Source: Plicaturopsis crispa FD-325 SS-3
Lineage: Eukaryota > Basidiomycota > Agaricomycetes > Amylocorticiales > Amylocorticiaceae
NCBI GenBank assembly: GCA_000827205.1
Contig: KN832560.1
Coordinates: 1,379,244 to 1,443,243, forward strand
DNA length: 64,000 nucleotides
Direction of reading: 5' to 3'
In this document: piece by piece, positions 34,159 through 44,377 of the stretch
Position numbering within the stretch: position 1 is the stretch's first letter
How the letters are laid out: every line of letters begins with the position of its first letter
The notes under the pieces: generated by a model
Seen by the model: the letters and a program-made list of their open reading frames with translations, nothing else
What the model was told of the DNA's origin: nothing
Database searches by the model: none
Made by a program: the position numbers and the translations under genes

Positions 34159-34641
34159 AGACAATTATTCGAGGGTATCCGCCGTGCGCTGCACAGACCT
34201 GGCACTTTTGAGACCGTCGCGACTGTTTTTTGGCGGGGCAGCGCTTGGGCAGCGCCGCCACAAAAAGTGGGTGGCATATGTTACGTAACAGACTGAAAGC
34301 CCCTGAGTAGCGATTGCTTCAGTTGGAATTGTGGCTGGACATTTCTGCTGCTTCACCACACCCATCTGTACTTCAAGTTTTTCTACCTGTTCATCTACAT
34401 TTTCCGTACACGACATTCATAGTATACCTGAAAACTAACGACTAGACGCCTATCCGGGTCTGTACAAACGTACACCAGCAACGAACGCGATATTCCACTG
34501 TTCAAAATCGCACCCTCGGGATCGCTTCAAACGAATAGTTGCAGGTCAGTATTATATCAGGGTGCTCAATACTCTCGCTGCTTCACTGTTTGCTTAAACA
34601 GTGGCGCTCTATATCAGCTTATAGCGCGAGCTTCGTTTATC
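34159..34641. promoter_or_regulatory. Divergent promoter region, PER1 / histone deacetylase
   Basis: A 483-bp stretch between two divergent start codons. It contains short GGCAGCGC/GCGCTGCC-type inverted words near 34230-34260. No gene is seen. Confidence 0.4.
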
Positions 34642-36575
34642 ATGGTTCGCTCTACTCAGGCAACGACCCTCACCTTCTCCGCGTCCAAGTTCTTCAACGA
34701 TCGCGGCCCCCACGGCACTGCCCAACCTATAACAGAACGCGTCCAGGTGAGCATTGATTGTGGTTAAAGTACGATATTTCAAACCTGATGGTGCTTCAGC
34801 CACACTCTCGTCCAATAGTATCCTATTACATGCCCAAGGATGTCGGCGCTTTCCACTACGGGGTACGCAAATTTGTTAGTACTCGAGGATCTATCCTCAT
34901 ATCATACGCGTCAACAGGAACACCATCCCATGAAGCCTCATCGTCTTACATTGACAAATGCACTGGTCATGGGCTATGGGCTCGACAAACAGATACACAA
35001 TATATATAATCCTCGCGCCGCAACCCAAGCTGAGCTCGAAGAATATCACGATCACGACTATATCGAATTCCTGTCAAGGTACGTCCCATCATCACACATC
35101 CATGTTCGATACTCAATAAAGCTCCAGAGTGACGCCGCAGAACCAGAACGAGATGAAATCTATGATTGACAGTTATAACTGCATAGAAGACTGTCCCGTA
35201 TTCTCAGATATGTACGACTTCTGCCGTATGTATGCCGGCGCCTCACTTGCAGGCGCGCGCAAGCTTGCGGCTGGGACCACCGACATTGCCATCAATTGGT
35301 CCGGAGGACTTCACCACGCCAAACGCGGTGAGGCTAGCGGGTTCTGCTATGTGAACGACATCGTTCTTGGAATACTCGAGCTTCTCAGGTGTGCTCATAT
35401 CCGCGGACCCGTTCTCTTCCCTCGCTAACTTTATCAAATCTAGATATCATCCTCGCGTGCTGTACATCGACATCGACATTCACCACGGCGACGGCGTTGA
35501 GCTTGCCTTCTACAACACGAACCGCGTCATGACAGTCTCGTTCCACAAATACACTGGCGAATTCTTCCCCGGGACCGGTAAACTGGACGACAACGGCCAA
35601 GGCATAGGGAAACATTTCTGCCTCAACGTCCCGCTACAAGATGGCATAGACGACGACATGTATCTCACAACCTTCAAAACCGTGATCGAGGACACCGTCA
35701 ACGCATTCCGCCCAAGCTCTATCGTGCTCCAATGCGGCGCCGACTCACTTGGCTGCGACAGGCTGGGCGCTTTCAACCTGTCCATCGCCGCGCATGGGGA
35801 GTGTGTGAACTTTGTCCGCAAGTTCAACATCCCCCTCCTTGTCGTCGGTGGCGGAGGGTACAACATCAAAAACGTCAGCCGCTGCTGGACGTACGAGACG
35901 GGCGTCCTCGTCGGCGCCGCGCTGCCGGACGAGCTCCCCGCGACCGTTTACGACAGCTTCTTCGCCGACTCGAACTGGAAGCTGCACCCGCCGCTCACGG
36001 GGAACGTCAAGGACCTGAACTCGCCAGCTGCGCTGCAGCGCATAGTCATAAGTATACGCAACAAGCTGCGCTCCCTGCAGGGCGCCCCGAGCGTCGCGAT
36101 GCAGGAAATCCCCCCGGACCTCGCAGGATGGTTAGATAGCGAGGAGCGGAATGGCGATGAAAGGGATGAGGAGCGTGGTACTGGGTCGGCGGGAGAACGC
36201 CGCAGTGACCGCTCGACGGCGCGGAACGAGTACTTCGATGGCGACAACGACGTCGACCAGGATGACGGACCCTCTACGAGTAGGACTGGGTCGGCCTCCC
36301 GGCGTGCACGCGGCACTAGACGGACCCGCGGAAGACCTCGCGTACCACCTTCTGAAGCGGCGTCGCCCGTTGTCGCTCAAAGCGCAGAGGAGGAAGAGAT
36401 GCCGGCCCCGCCGCCACCTAGAGCAGTTCGAGGGCGAACGCGCGCTCGCGCACGGGGGAGAGGTCGCAAGACTGCGGCAGCATCGCGGGTCGACAGGGAC
36501 AAAGAGAACGCACACCCTGACCCCGACGCAGAACCTGACCAAGGGACACCTATGGATTTCGATGTCGACATATGA
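34642..36575 (+). CDS. HOS2: Class I histone deacetylase, Hos2/HDAC3 type
   Basis: Five exons (34642-34746, 34800-34862, 34918-35078, 35128-35388, 35444-36575) encode 573 residues. The catalytic domain is complete: [36 protein letters not shown] (HDAC3/Hos2-type), [20 protein letters not shown], the zinc-binding [45 protein letters not shown] and VVGGGGYN. It removes acetyl groups from histone tails as part of a Set3C-like nuclear complex (family knowledge). Beyond residue about 420 lies an acidic and Arg-rich tail of some 150 residues with RTRGRPRVP, which resembles an AT-hook, and [14 protein letters not shown]. The tail is longer than in yeast Hos2. The gene converges with the glucosyltransferase gene, leaving just 91 bp. 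Confidence 0.95.
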
Positions 36576-36666
36576 TACATGCAGTACACGCAAACACCTA
36601 ATCTACATACTGTACATTACTGTTCTATTTGGTTATCGTTAATTATCTGTCCATGCCCAGGGAGAT

Positions 36667-39600
36667 TCACTCTGCGTGAGCTCGTCCGCGTTCATAGCCC
36701 CGCTGCTCTGCAAGCGATAGCTGTTTCGCCATCTCCAAGTCCCGCTCGAAAGCAGCATCGTCTTCTCCTTCCTCCGGAGGACTCTTAGACGGCTCTGACG
36801 GCGGGCTTTTGGCGATGGAAGAGTGAGACGGCGAGTATTTGGTCGACGAAGACGAAGACGACGCGACAGTCGGCGCCGGCGCCTTACTCTTCGAGGCCTC
36901 GTCTCCGTACATCACTTCCTGCGCCTTGTCTCTGCACGCCTTCTGGCGCTGCCGGGTCGTCTCTTTTGCCTTCTTGAACCCGCTCAGAACTGCGTTCCGT
37001 TCTGCTTGGCTGCTGCCTTTTACAGCAGCGATACCGTCGGATATACGGGTCGTCCGCTGTGTCTGCTCCTGTGCGCGAGCCCAGGTCTTCTGCGTGGCCT
37101 TCCACGCACCCGCTAGTGGGCTGGCTACGACGCCCACGATACCGGCAGCGGGCCGCATGGTGGCGTTTACGACTGCTTGGCGTTGAAGTAAGCAAATAAT
37201 GAGGGAAAAAGGCGGGCTTACAGCTTCTAGCGGAGCCTTTGATAGCTCCAACGAAACCCTGTGGAGACGTGGATTATGTCGGTTCAAGCCAGCAGCATAG
37301 AGAGCGAAAAACATACCCCCTCCTTAGCACCACGCATCGGCTCGGTGACAAGCCCGGTAATTCCGTCATAGTAGCCATAGAATAAGCCCTGTAGTCAACA
37401 CGTCAGTTATGAATAGTGCCACAAAGGAGCCTAATACGCACCTTGCCGGCTTCTTTGACACCGCTAGAGAAATCTGTCACTTTACCCGGCTGCCTCACTT
37501 TCGAGCCGTACAGCTTGGGTACATTGCGGAACCCGTCGTGTATGGATATCACGATTTCCATGACACCCTTGGGTATCGCGGTAGTCGTCTTGATGATCCC
37601 TTTCACCGGGGAGCTGTGTCTGTCAGGGTGCAATTCTTCTATGTCGAGGGAGTTGCGTCTTACTAGAAGATCTGGGCAATCCCTGCGTAGTAGTGCGTGA
37701 TGGTCCAGAAGATGGCGCTGCCGCCTCCGGTGATGGGGTCAGTGATTTCTTTGTTCGTTTCGTACTCCTTGGTACGATGTGGGTCCAAGGATTTGATTTC
37801 CAAGAGCTTCGCGTCCGCTAGTGTTTGTGCGGCGAAGGCACTGAACTTCATACACTATGTTACATAAAACCATTAGCCAGACAATAGATAAGGCGTCCGA
37901 GAGCAAGCAGGGTGCGTACATATTCCGTTGACCACCACACAGCAAGCCTTGACGGATCCAAGTCGCATCTCATGTTCAGCAACGGCAAATGCCTATAGAA
38001 GGAGTCGACGCCCTGGGCTACGCCATCCTGAATAATTGCTGTTAGCATTTCGAAGTACACGCCGGTTTGCTATTGTACCTCATTTTCAATCTCTCGTGCC
38101 ATCTGCTGAGCGGCTGCCTTGGCACTTGGGCTCGTCGCGAACTTGATAGCCTGCGTCAGATTGTCTACATTGAGCTTCTTGTGGGGAATTGGCTCCGGAC
38201 CGGCCCCAGCCTTATTGATCATCATACCTATCCACCTCGCCATGAGTCTGAGCATTTGCGATATAAAAGAACTATACGATACCCCAGAAAGGCTGGTCGC
38301 CAAAGAACGGGACTACAACCGTCGGTTTCCCCTTCTTCAGTCCTATTGCCGTCGTCCCTGCGCCGCCGTGGTGGACTACGGCAGCGACGTGCTCAAAGAG
38401 CCAGTCGTGGGGCACGTTGCCGAGCATGAACACATGGTCTGGGACAGATGCGCCTCCGAGGCCACCCCACCCAGCTGAGACTAGGGCACGGACGCCTGCG
38501 TTCTTGGTGGCTGAGAAGATGGTCTCCGACATGGCTTTGGAATCGTTGACGACGACCGATCCGAACCTGGAAATGCGTTAGACGATGGAAAGCGAATTTA
38601 TGACGTAGTCAATGTACCCAATATAAACCGGCGGAGGGCCAGCAGCGAGAAATTTCGCTAAATCATCGGCAGGTGTATAATCCGAAGCAAGATCTAGGAA
38701 GTAGAAACCAACAACATCTATGTTCCGCGAGCATGTCAATAACGACATGGAGAATCACTCGTATCAGACTCACCGATATGGTTCTTCCAATCGTCTGGCT
38801 TAGGGACGAGGGCAGGACTCATGCAATACGTCCAAGGTATCTTTACACGGTCAACGAGACCCGGGCCAGTCTTCAAGGAGAGCGGAGCGAGCCCAAGCGT
38901 CTTTGATCGAAATGTGTTGACTATGTCGCCTACTCTGCAAGCCGTTTCAACTGTGAATCCAGAGCGAGCAACGATGACAAGATATTTTACCCTTGCCATG
39001 TGAGGAGATCTGCGAGAGCGTAACTCAGGTAGTTGGTGAGGCCGTTCTCGGCATTTGAGGCGGATACATTGACCAATGGATGGGGGAACGAGGTGGTAGG
39101 ACACCTACACGAAGAACATAGTCAAAGAATTGCATAGCATAGCGCCGAATGGCTGTTGAGAAAATTTGAATACCAGGGCATCGCTGAAGATCGTCAGCAG
39201 GATATAAATGCTACAGGTATTGATGAAGATTGGCTCACTGAATGAAAGCAAGAGAGGGATGCCGAGCGCCTCAGCACAATGTACATGGGCAAAGGACGGC
39301 GGGTTTGAGATGATAGCATCGGCAGCAAAGGTGCGACCCGACTCTTCGTCCGGCTCGTAACATGCTTTCCAGCATCCATTAATCATCTACAAAGGTGTGT
39401 AAACATGGGTTCATTTCCAATGGCGACTGGAGCTGGCGTTACCTCCCGCAGCATGGTACGTTTCCGGCCAATATCTCCGTTGGAGAGTGATTCCCAGCCA
39501 GGCATGAGTCCAGGGTCTATGAAGATGACAGTTTAGCGGTGGGAGGTTACGGTGCACCTGGATTATATACTCTTAACCATATAGCTCATCAAGTCTGCGG

Positions 39601-40197
39601 GATCGCCTCCAATATTGAAGAACTCCATGCCAGCATCACGGACGAATGACCGAAAAGTCTCGTGGGTAGCAACTCGGATTCTGTGGCCGTCCTTTGCCAA
39701 CCTCTTTCCGAGCGCTAAATAAGGCTGCACGTCGCCTTCACCGCCAAAAATCAGCACAATTCTGGAGTACACATCAATTAAGAAAGCTTGCCTCGACTGC
39801 CAACAATCATAATCACGATATTCATGGCTGGGAAATCAGTCCAAGTACTGTCGTCTACTGCAAATTCCTCGACGTCCTTTGCATAGTCAGGCGGAAGATC
39901 GGGGAGCTGTTTCTTCAAGTCCAGAGAAATGACGATTCGGCCGTCCTCTGTCACTCTCGCCATTGAAGCGAGGCCCTCTCCCATTGCCTTGTACTCCGCA
40001 TAGTCTTTCCTGCCAATCAGTCACTGTGCTCGTCGCGCTGCGCATGTGTACTCACTAATCTTGGGGTTTGTCTCGATGTGCCCGATATCTATGTACCGCG
40101 CACCCTCTGGCTGGTCCTCTGGCTTGACATCGGTATCTTCTGGTAGTATTGGTGCATTTTCGTCGACCTCTTGCATATGAAACGGTTCTTTAGCCAT
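36667..40197 (-). CDS. Sterol-glucosyltransferase-like GT1 enzyme with C-terminal UIM
   Basis: Seventeen exons encode about 881 residues: 40197-40056, 40004-39792, 39735-39571, 39516-39443, 39386-39239, 39183-39174, 39104-38991, 38934-38774, 38717-38618, 38566-38283, 38227-38079, 38027-37920, 37854-37664, 37613-37442, 37388-37317, 37258-37222, 37172-36667. The N-terminal GT28-type domain (VIMIVGSRGDVQPYLALG) and the donor site HHGGAGTTAIGLKKGKPTVV with FFGDQPFWG match UDP-glucose:sterol glucosyltransferases of the Atg26/Ugt51 type. PH and GRAM domains are absent. The last 200 residues are amphipathic and Lys-rich, ending in a ubiquitin-interacting motif (AAFERDLEMAKQLSLAEQ). Exon 6 is 10 nt. 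The intron at 39791-39736 has a GC donor. The start of exon 2 is the least certain join. Confidence 0.88.
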
Positions 40198-40337
40198 GGT
40201 AGCTGTGTACAGGAGAAAGGCAAGAGACTTTACACTCAATTTCAGCCACTGTTTAACGGAACCAGAATGGACCCAATCGACGTCACTGCGATAAACAGGG
40301 CCGAAATGTATTATGTAAGCAAGAAATTGTCCATTTT

Positions 40338-40768
40338 CACGACGGGCATCGCCCACGAGTCTACTGTGTAAAAACTTGACAAAAAGCGTGTAAAGGATTC
40401 CGTTTTTACCCAATTTTATGGCCCGGAACGCACTGTGCAAAATGTGACTTTTTGCACAAATTTACCATGCATTTTCACGGCTGTAAGGTGAAGCCTTTTA
40501 CACGCGGGATAAAGATGGCAAAACGACACCTTTAGCACGAATAACTCCTCTTGGGAAAAGAGGTCAAAGAGACAACTTTTCACATTTTTTGCACACAGGA
40601 AAAACCTAGGAAAAGGCACAGTTCTCCCTGCTTTGTCCACAAGCCAAAGCGAAGGATTTTCTCGCGTGTAAATACAGTGCAGAATGTAAACTTATCCTCG
40701 ACGCGAACCTCGCGAGTCCCGCGGCGACGTCCGGGACGATGGGTGAATGGCCATGGCAAACGGGCGCG
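40338..40768 (+). repeat. Left terminal inverted repeat (431 bp)
   Basis: Matches the reverse complement of 42747-43177 over its whole length as far as I can see. It contains several sub-words TTTTTGCAC / GTGTAAA that recur inside the arm. Confidence 0.9.
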
Positions 40769-40836
40769 TCGTGCGGATTGAACGTTGAACAAGGATTGAA
40801 TCAACAGCGCACGGCTCTCTCGCCCACCACAGCTGG

Positions 40837-41295
40837 CACGTACCTGATTCCTGGCGGACTCTTTTCCCGCAACCTTTGGGCGGAATCCCCGCCGACTTCA
40901 AGCAGGCCAAAGCGGATTTTAGCTAAGTATCAGTTAACAGTAGCTAGCAACAAGCTGACACTAGGTAGCTCGGGCCAAGGCTCTGCTAATGGCCTCTGCA
41001 TAACGAACGCCTTGTAGGTACGAGCAACGCCTCCCTTTTTCTCGTGACTGTGTTGAGCGCACTAATCAACTACTTCATTCGTCTCCACTACGGGGGTCGT
41101 CAAGACACGCTTAGCAATCCAATTGCAAACGCGGCTTCGCGCCTCTCAATCCAGTACTACGCGCCACTCGAGCGCCTCGCGACTCCTAGTGCGACTCGCG
41201 GAGAGTCGAAAATGATGGCACTGAGAAAAGCGTTGAGTTTCGGCACCTCGTCTCTGAGTCTTCCAATGTTTTTGACCTCACTGGCACAGCTCTGG
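40837..41295 (+). repeat. Direct repeat, copy 1 (left of the gap)
   Basis: 459 bp that reappear at 41479-41936 with one substitution and one deleted base. The copies end on exactly the base where the N run starts. Confidence 0.9.
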
Positions 41296-41478
41296 NNNNN
41301 NNNNNNNNNNNNNNNNNNNNNNNNNNNNNNNNNNNNNNNNNNNNNNNNNNNNNNNNNNNNNNNNNNNNNNNNNNNNNNNNNNNNNNNNNNNNNNNNNNNN
41401 NNNNNNNNNNNNNNNNNNNNNNNNNNNNNNNNNNNNNNNNNNNNNNNNNNNNNNNNNNNNNNNNNNNNNNNNNNNNNN
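41296..41478. other. Assembly gap (183 N)
   Basis: A run of 183 undetermined bases flanked by the two direct-repeat copies. Its size may be an estimate. Confidence 0.99.
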
Positions 41479-41936
41479 CACGTACCTGATTCCTCGCGGA
41501 CTCTTTTCCCGCAACCTTTGGGCGGAATCCCGCCGACTTCAAGCAGGCCAAAGCGGATTTTAGCTAAGTATCAGTTAACAGTAGCTAGCAACAAGCTGAC
41601 ACTAGGTAGCTCGGGCCAAGGCTCTGCTAATGGCCTCTGCATAACGAACGCCTTGTAGGTACGAGCAACGCCTCCCTTTTTCTCGTGACTGTGTTGAGCG
41701 CACTAATCAACTACTTCATTCGTCTCCACTACGGGGGTCGTCAAGACACGCTTAGCAATCCAATTGCAAACGCGGCTTCGCGCCTCTCAATCCAGTACTA
41801 CGCGCCACTCGAGCGCCTCGCGACTCCTAGTGCGACTCGCGGAGAGTCGAAAATGATGGCACTGAGAAAAGCGTTGAGTTTCGGCACCTCGTCTCTGAGT
41901 CTTCCAATGTTTTTGACCTCACTGGCACAGCTCTGG
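41479..41936 (+). repeat. Direct repeat, copy 2 (right of the gap)
   Basis: 458 bp nearly identical to 40837-41295. It continues past the end of copy 1 into unique element sequence. Confidence 0.9.
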
Positions 41937-42746
41937 CATCCTCTGGGTGCTCAAAGCGAAACGAACCCGGCCAAACACGAGAACAAGGCTAAAAAAAACA
42001 AGGGCACACGGTATGGTACAATAACCTCACAATGCCGGCCAACCGGCCCATCTTGCTCTCAGTCTGTGATATTGCTGTAGCTAGTGGTCCATCTCGGACA
42101 AAAAAAACCAGCTAAAGGTGGGGCATCGCCCGTATATTCCTGCATAGATCTAAACGTGTCGGAACTGTAGACCCCCAGGCATCAAGCAGGCGTCTCGGAC
42201 GTGTTCTCGCCAGACTGCAGTCCCATTGTCGACGCGACGCACAAAATGCGAACTGTCCGTGGGTGCCACGTATGTCTTTCCCTGTTTGCTATCCGCTATG
42301 TTACTGACACACTTCTAGACGCGCAAACTCACATTTGCACCCATTCACGGCTCCGAGTCGTACTGTCAACGGAATCGTGCAAGCACGATTAACAGTATGC
42401 TCGAGGTCATCCGGAACACCTTCATTGCCCTCCACTTCTGTGACGTGCTTGTAGAGCTCCGTGAGAGGTGACTGCTTAGGTGCCATTACTTATCCTTAAC
42501 AACTCCTTAGCTAGCGATTGGCCACTGCTAGGTAGTGCTAGGTAAGATGGTGCTTTGCCTAGTCTCCTTTAGCAGCCGTCGACACAATTCCTTCAACCTC
42601 GCGGGCTCGGATATCCTTGTCTGACGCTTTGCCCTGCTTTGATGTCTGCTTTGCTGCTACCATGACCGATCCGATTTTTTACAAAGCTTAGCCACTGCAA
42701 CTACATATAATAACACATACCGAGTAGTAGTACCTCTCCGAGCCCG

Positions 42747-43177
42747 CGCGCCCGTTTGCCATGGCCATTCACCCATCGTCCCGGACGTCGCCGCGGGACT
42801 CGCGAGGTTCGCGTCGAGGATAAGTTTACATTCTGCACTGTATTTACACGCGAGAAAATCCTTCGCTTTGGCTTGTGGACAAAGCAGGGAGAACTGTGCC
42901 TTTTCCTAGGTTTTTCCTGTGTGCAAAAAATGTGAAAAGTTGTCTCTTTGACCTCTTTTCCCAAGAGGAGTTATTCGTGCTAAAGGTGTCGTTTTGCCAT
43001 CTTTATCCCGCGTGTAAAAGGCTTCACCTTACAGCCGTGAAAATGCATGGTAAATTTGTGCAAAAAGTCACATTTTGCACAGTGCGTTCCGGGCCATAAA
43101 ATTGGGTAAAAACGGAATCCTTTACACGCTTTTTGTCAAGTTTTTACACAGTAGACTCGTGGGCGATGCCCGTCGTG
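42747..43177 (-). repeat. Right terminal inverted repeat (431 bp)
   Basis: Inverse copy of 40338-40768. Similarity stops abruptly after GGCAAACGGGCGCG, defining the inner edge of the arm. Confidence 0.9.
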
Positions 43178-43245
43178 TTTGTGACCGTCTCAGTCTGTCT
43201 TGAGTTCGTCTTCAATTTCGCGCAAAACGCTCGATAAACGACACG

Positions 43246-44192
43246 ATGCTCGCTTCACCTTCGCCCTCTGGATCTTCAGCGTCGCCAGAACCAGAACCTG
43301 CCAATGCTGCCCCACCGAAACCAACGAAGAAATCTAAACTGAAGAGCAGGAAAGGGAAAGGCACTGACGCGCGAAACGAGGGCAAGGGTCGGGACTGGGC
43401 GTGGAAGGCTCCCAGGGGTAGCAGGCTGGTCGACCACCGTACCGACGCTGGAGAATTTGACTGGGATTCCGTGAAAAATGACGAGGACGTCGAGCTTTGG
43501 CTCGTCCGCGTCCCCGACGACGTGAGTTGCTCGCGCGCGCGTCGTTCCCGGAAAAACCTAACGCGTCGCAACCTAACAGTTGAAGCTAAAACATCTGTCG
43601 AGCGTAGAGATCGATCTACCAACCTCCTCGCGGAGCGCGCTGATAGGCAGCGTGAACCAGAAAAAAGCCAATTATGATATATGGTCTGTGGGAGATGACG
43701 ATGAGCTGCCGGTTGGCGGCGAAGAGGTCAAAAGCCTGTCGTGCTTGCTCCCGAGGAAAGAGAAGGGGAAACTATACGCAGGTGAGTACCGCATCTGCAG
43801 GATTTTTTGACCGTAACGCTTTTGGCTGGCTCTAATCACTCGCTCTCGCAGCACCGAAACCCTTTGCGCGCCATATCGTCATATCTGCACAACCCCCACA
43901 GCCGACCATGACGCTCGCAGACCCCGCTAAACTCACACAAAATCCACCGCGGTTTTCCTATCCCAAGGAGGTGCTATCTCATCGATTTCTGCCTTACGGG
44001 GCGCATTCGTCCAGCGATACTACTCCGGAGCTGATCAACGTTGATGTCGAGATGGAGGTACAGGAAGAGATTATCGAGAGCACTGCACCTGTTGCCGCAC
44101 AGGTCAGTCCCACACAGGAAAAGAAGAAGAAAAAGCGCAAGGTGGAGGGCGAGACCCCCAAAAAATCGAAAAAGATAAAGATAGCTGTGTAG
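43246..44192 (+). CDS. RPA34: RNA polymerase I subunit RPA34.5
   Basis: Three exons (43246-43521, 43580-43781, 43852-44192) encode 272 residues. After a Pro/Ser/Lys-rich start, the dimerisation region appears: GEFDWDSVKNDEDVELWLVRVPDDLKLKHL is read through the first splice, then IDLPTSSRSALIGSVNQKKANYDIW, KSLSCLLPRKEKGKLYAAPKPFARHIVIS and PPRFSYPKEVLSHRFLPYG. The C-terminus is a Lys-rich nucleolar-type tail (EKKKKKRKVE, PKKSKKIKI). This pattern is that of the A34.5/PAF49 subunit, which pairs with A49 as a TFIIF-like module of RNA polymerase I in the nucleolus. Sequence conservation in this family is low, but the layout is characteristic. A transposon end lies 69 bp upstream of the ATG. Confidence 0.82.
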
Positions 44193-44377
44193 CATCGTCT
44201 GTATCATCTCGTCATTTAATGCACCTTGTTCTTGTGGTACTCGCTTTTCAAATCCAAGGGTATCACCAGAAAATGCGCTGCTATACCCTTAGCTAGCGCG
44301 CGATAAAGAGGATAAGTAAGTACAAGTGAATTGCACAATGAAGAATAATGTTAATGCTGGACGTCCGGAACCCTGCG

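Larger units (their letters stand above)
40338..43177. mobile_element. TIR DNA element with 431-bp inverted ends (CACTA-like ends?)
   Basis: A 2840-bp unit, including 183 N, bounded by 431-bp inverted repeats (40338-40768 and 42747-43177) that I find identical by eye. The ends start CACGACGGGCATCGCCC. TTT flanks both sides (40335-40337 and 43178-43180), compatible with a 3-bp target duplication as in CACTA/EnSpm elements, although the terminal CACGA is not classical. The interior has no recognisable transposase, so it looks non-autonomous or has lost its core in the gap. It fills the divergent promoter region between the glucosyltransferase gene (start 141 bp away) and RPA34.5 (69 bp away). 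Confidence 0.75.

Noticed and set aside
40021-40440. Extension of the glucosyltransferase start upstream to 40440
   Set aside because: The extra codons run into the terminal repeat of the inserted element; the Met at 40197 begins a sensible N-terminus.
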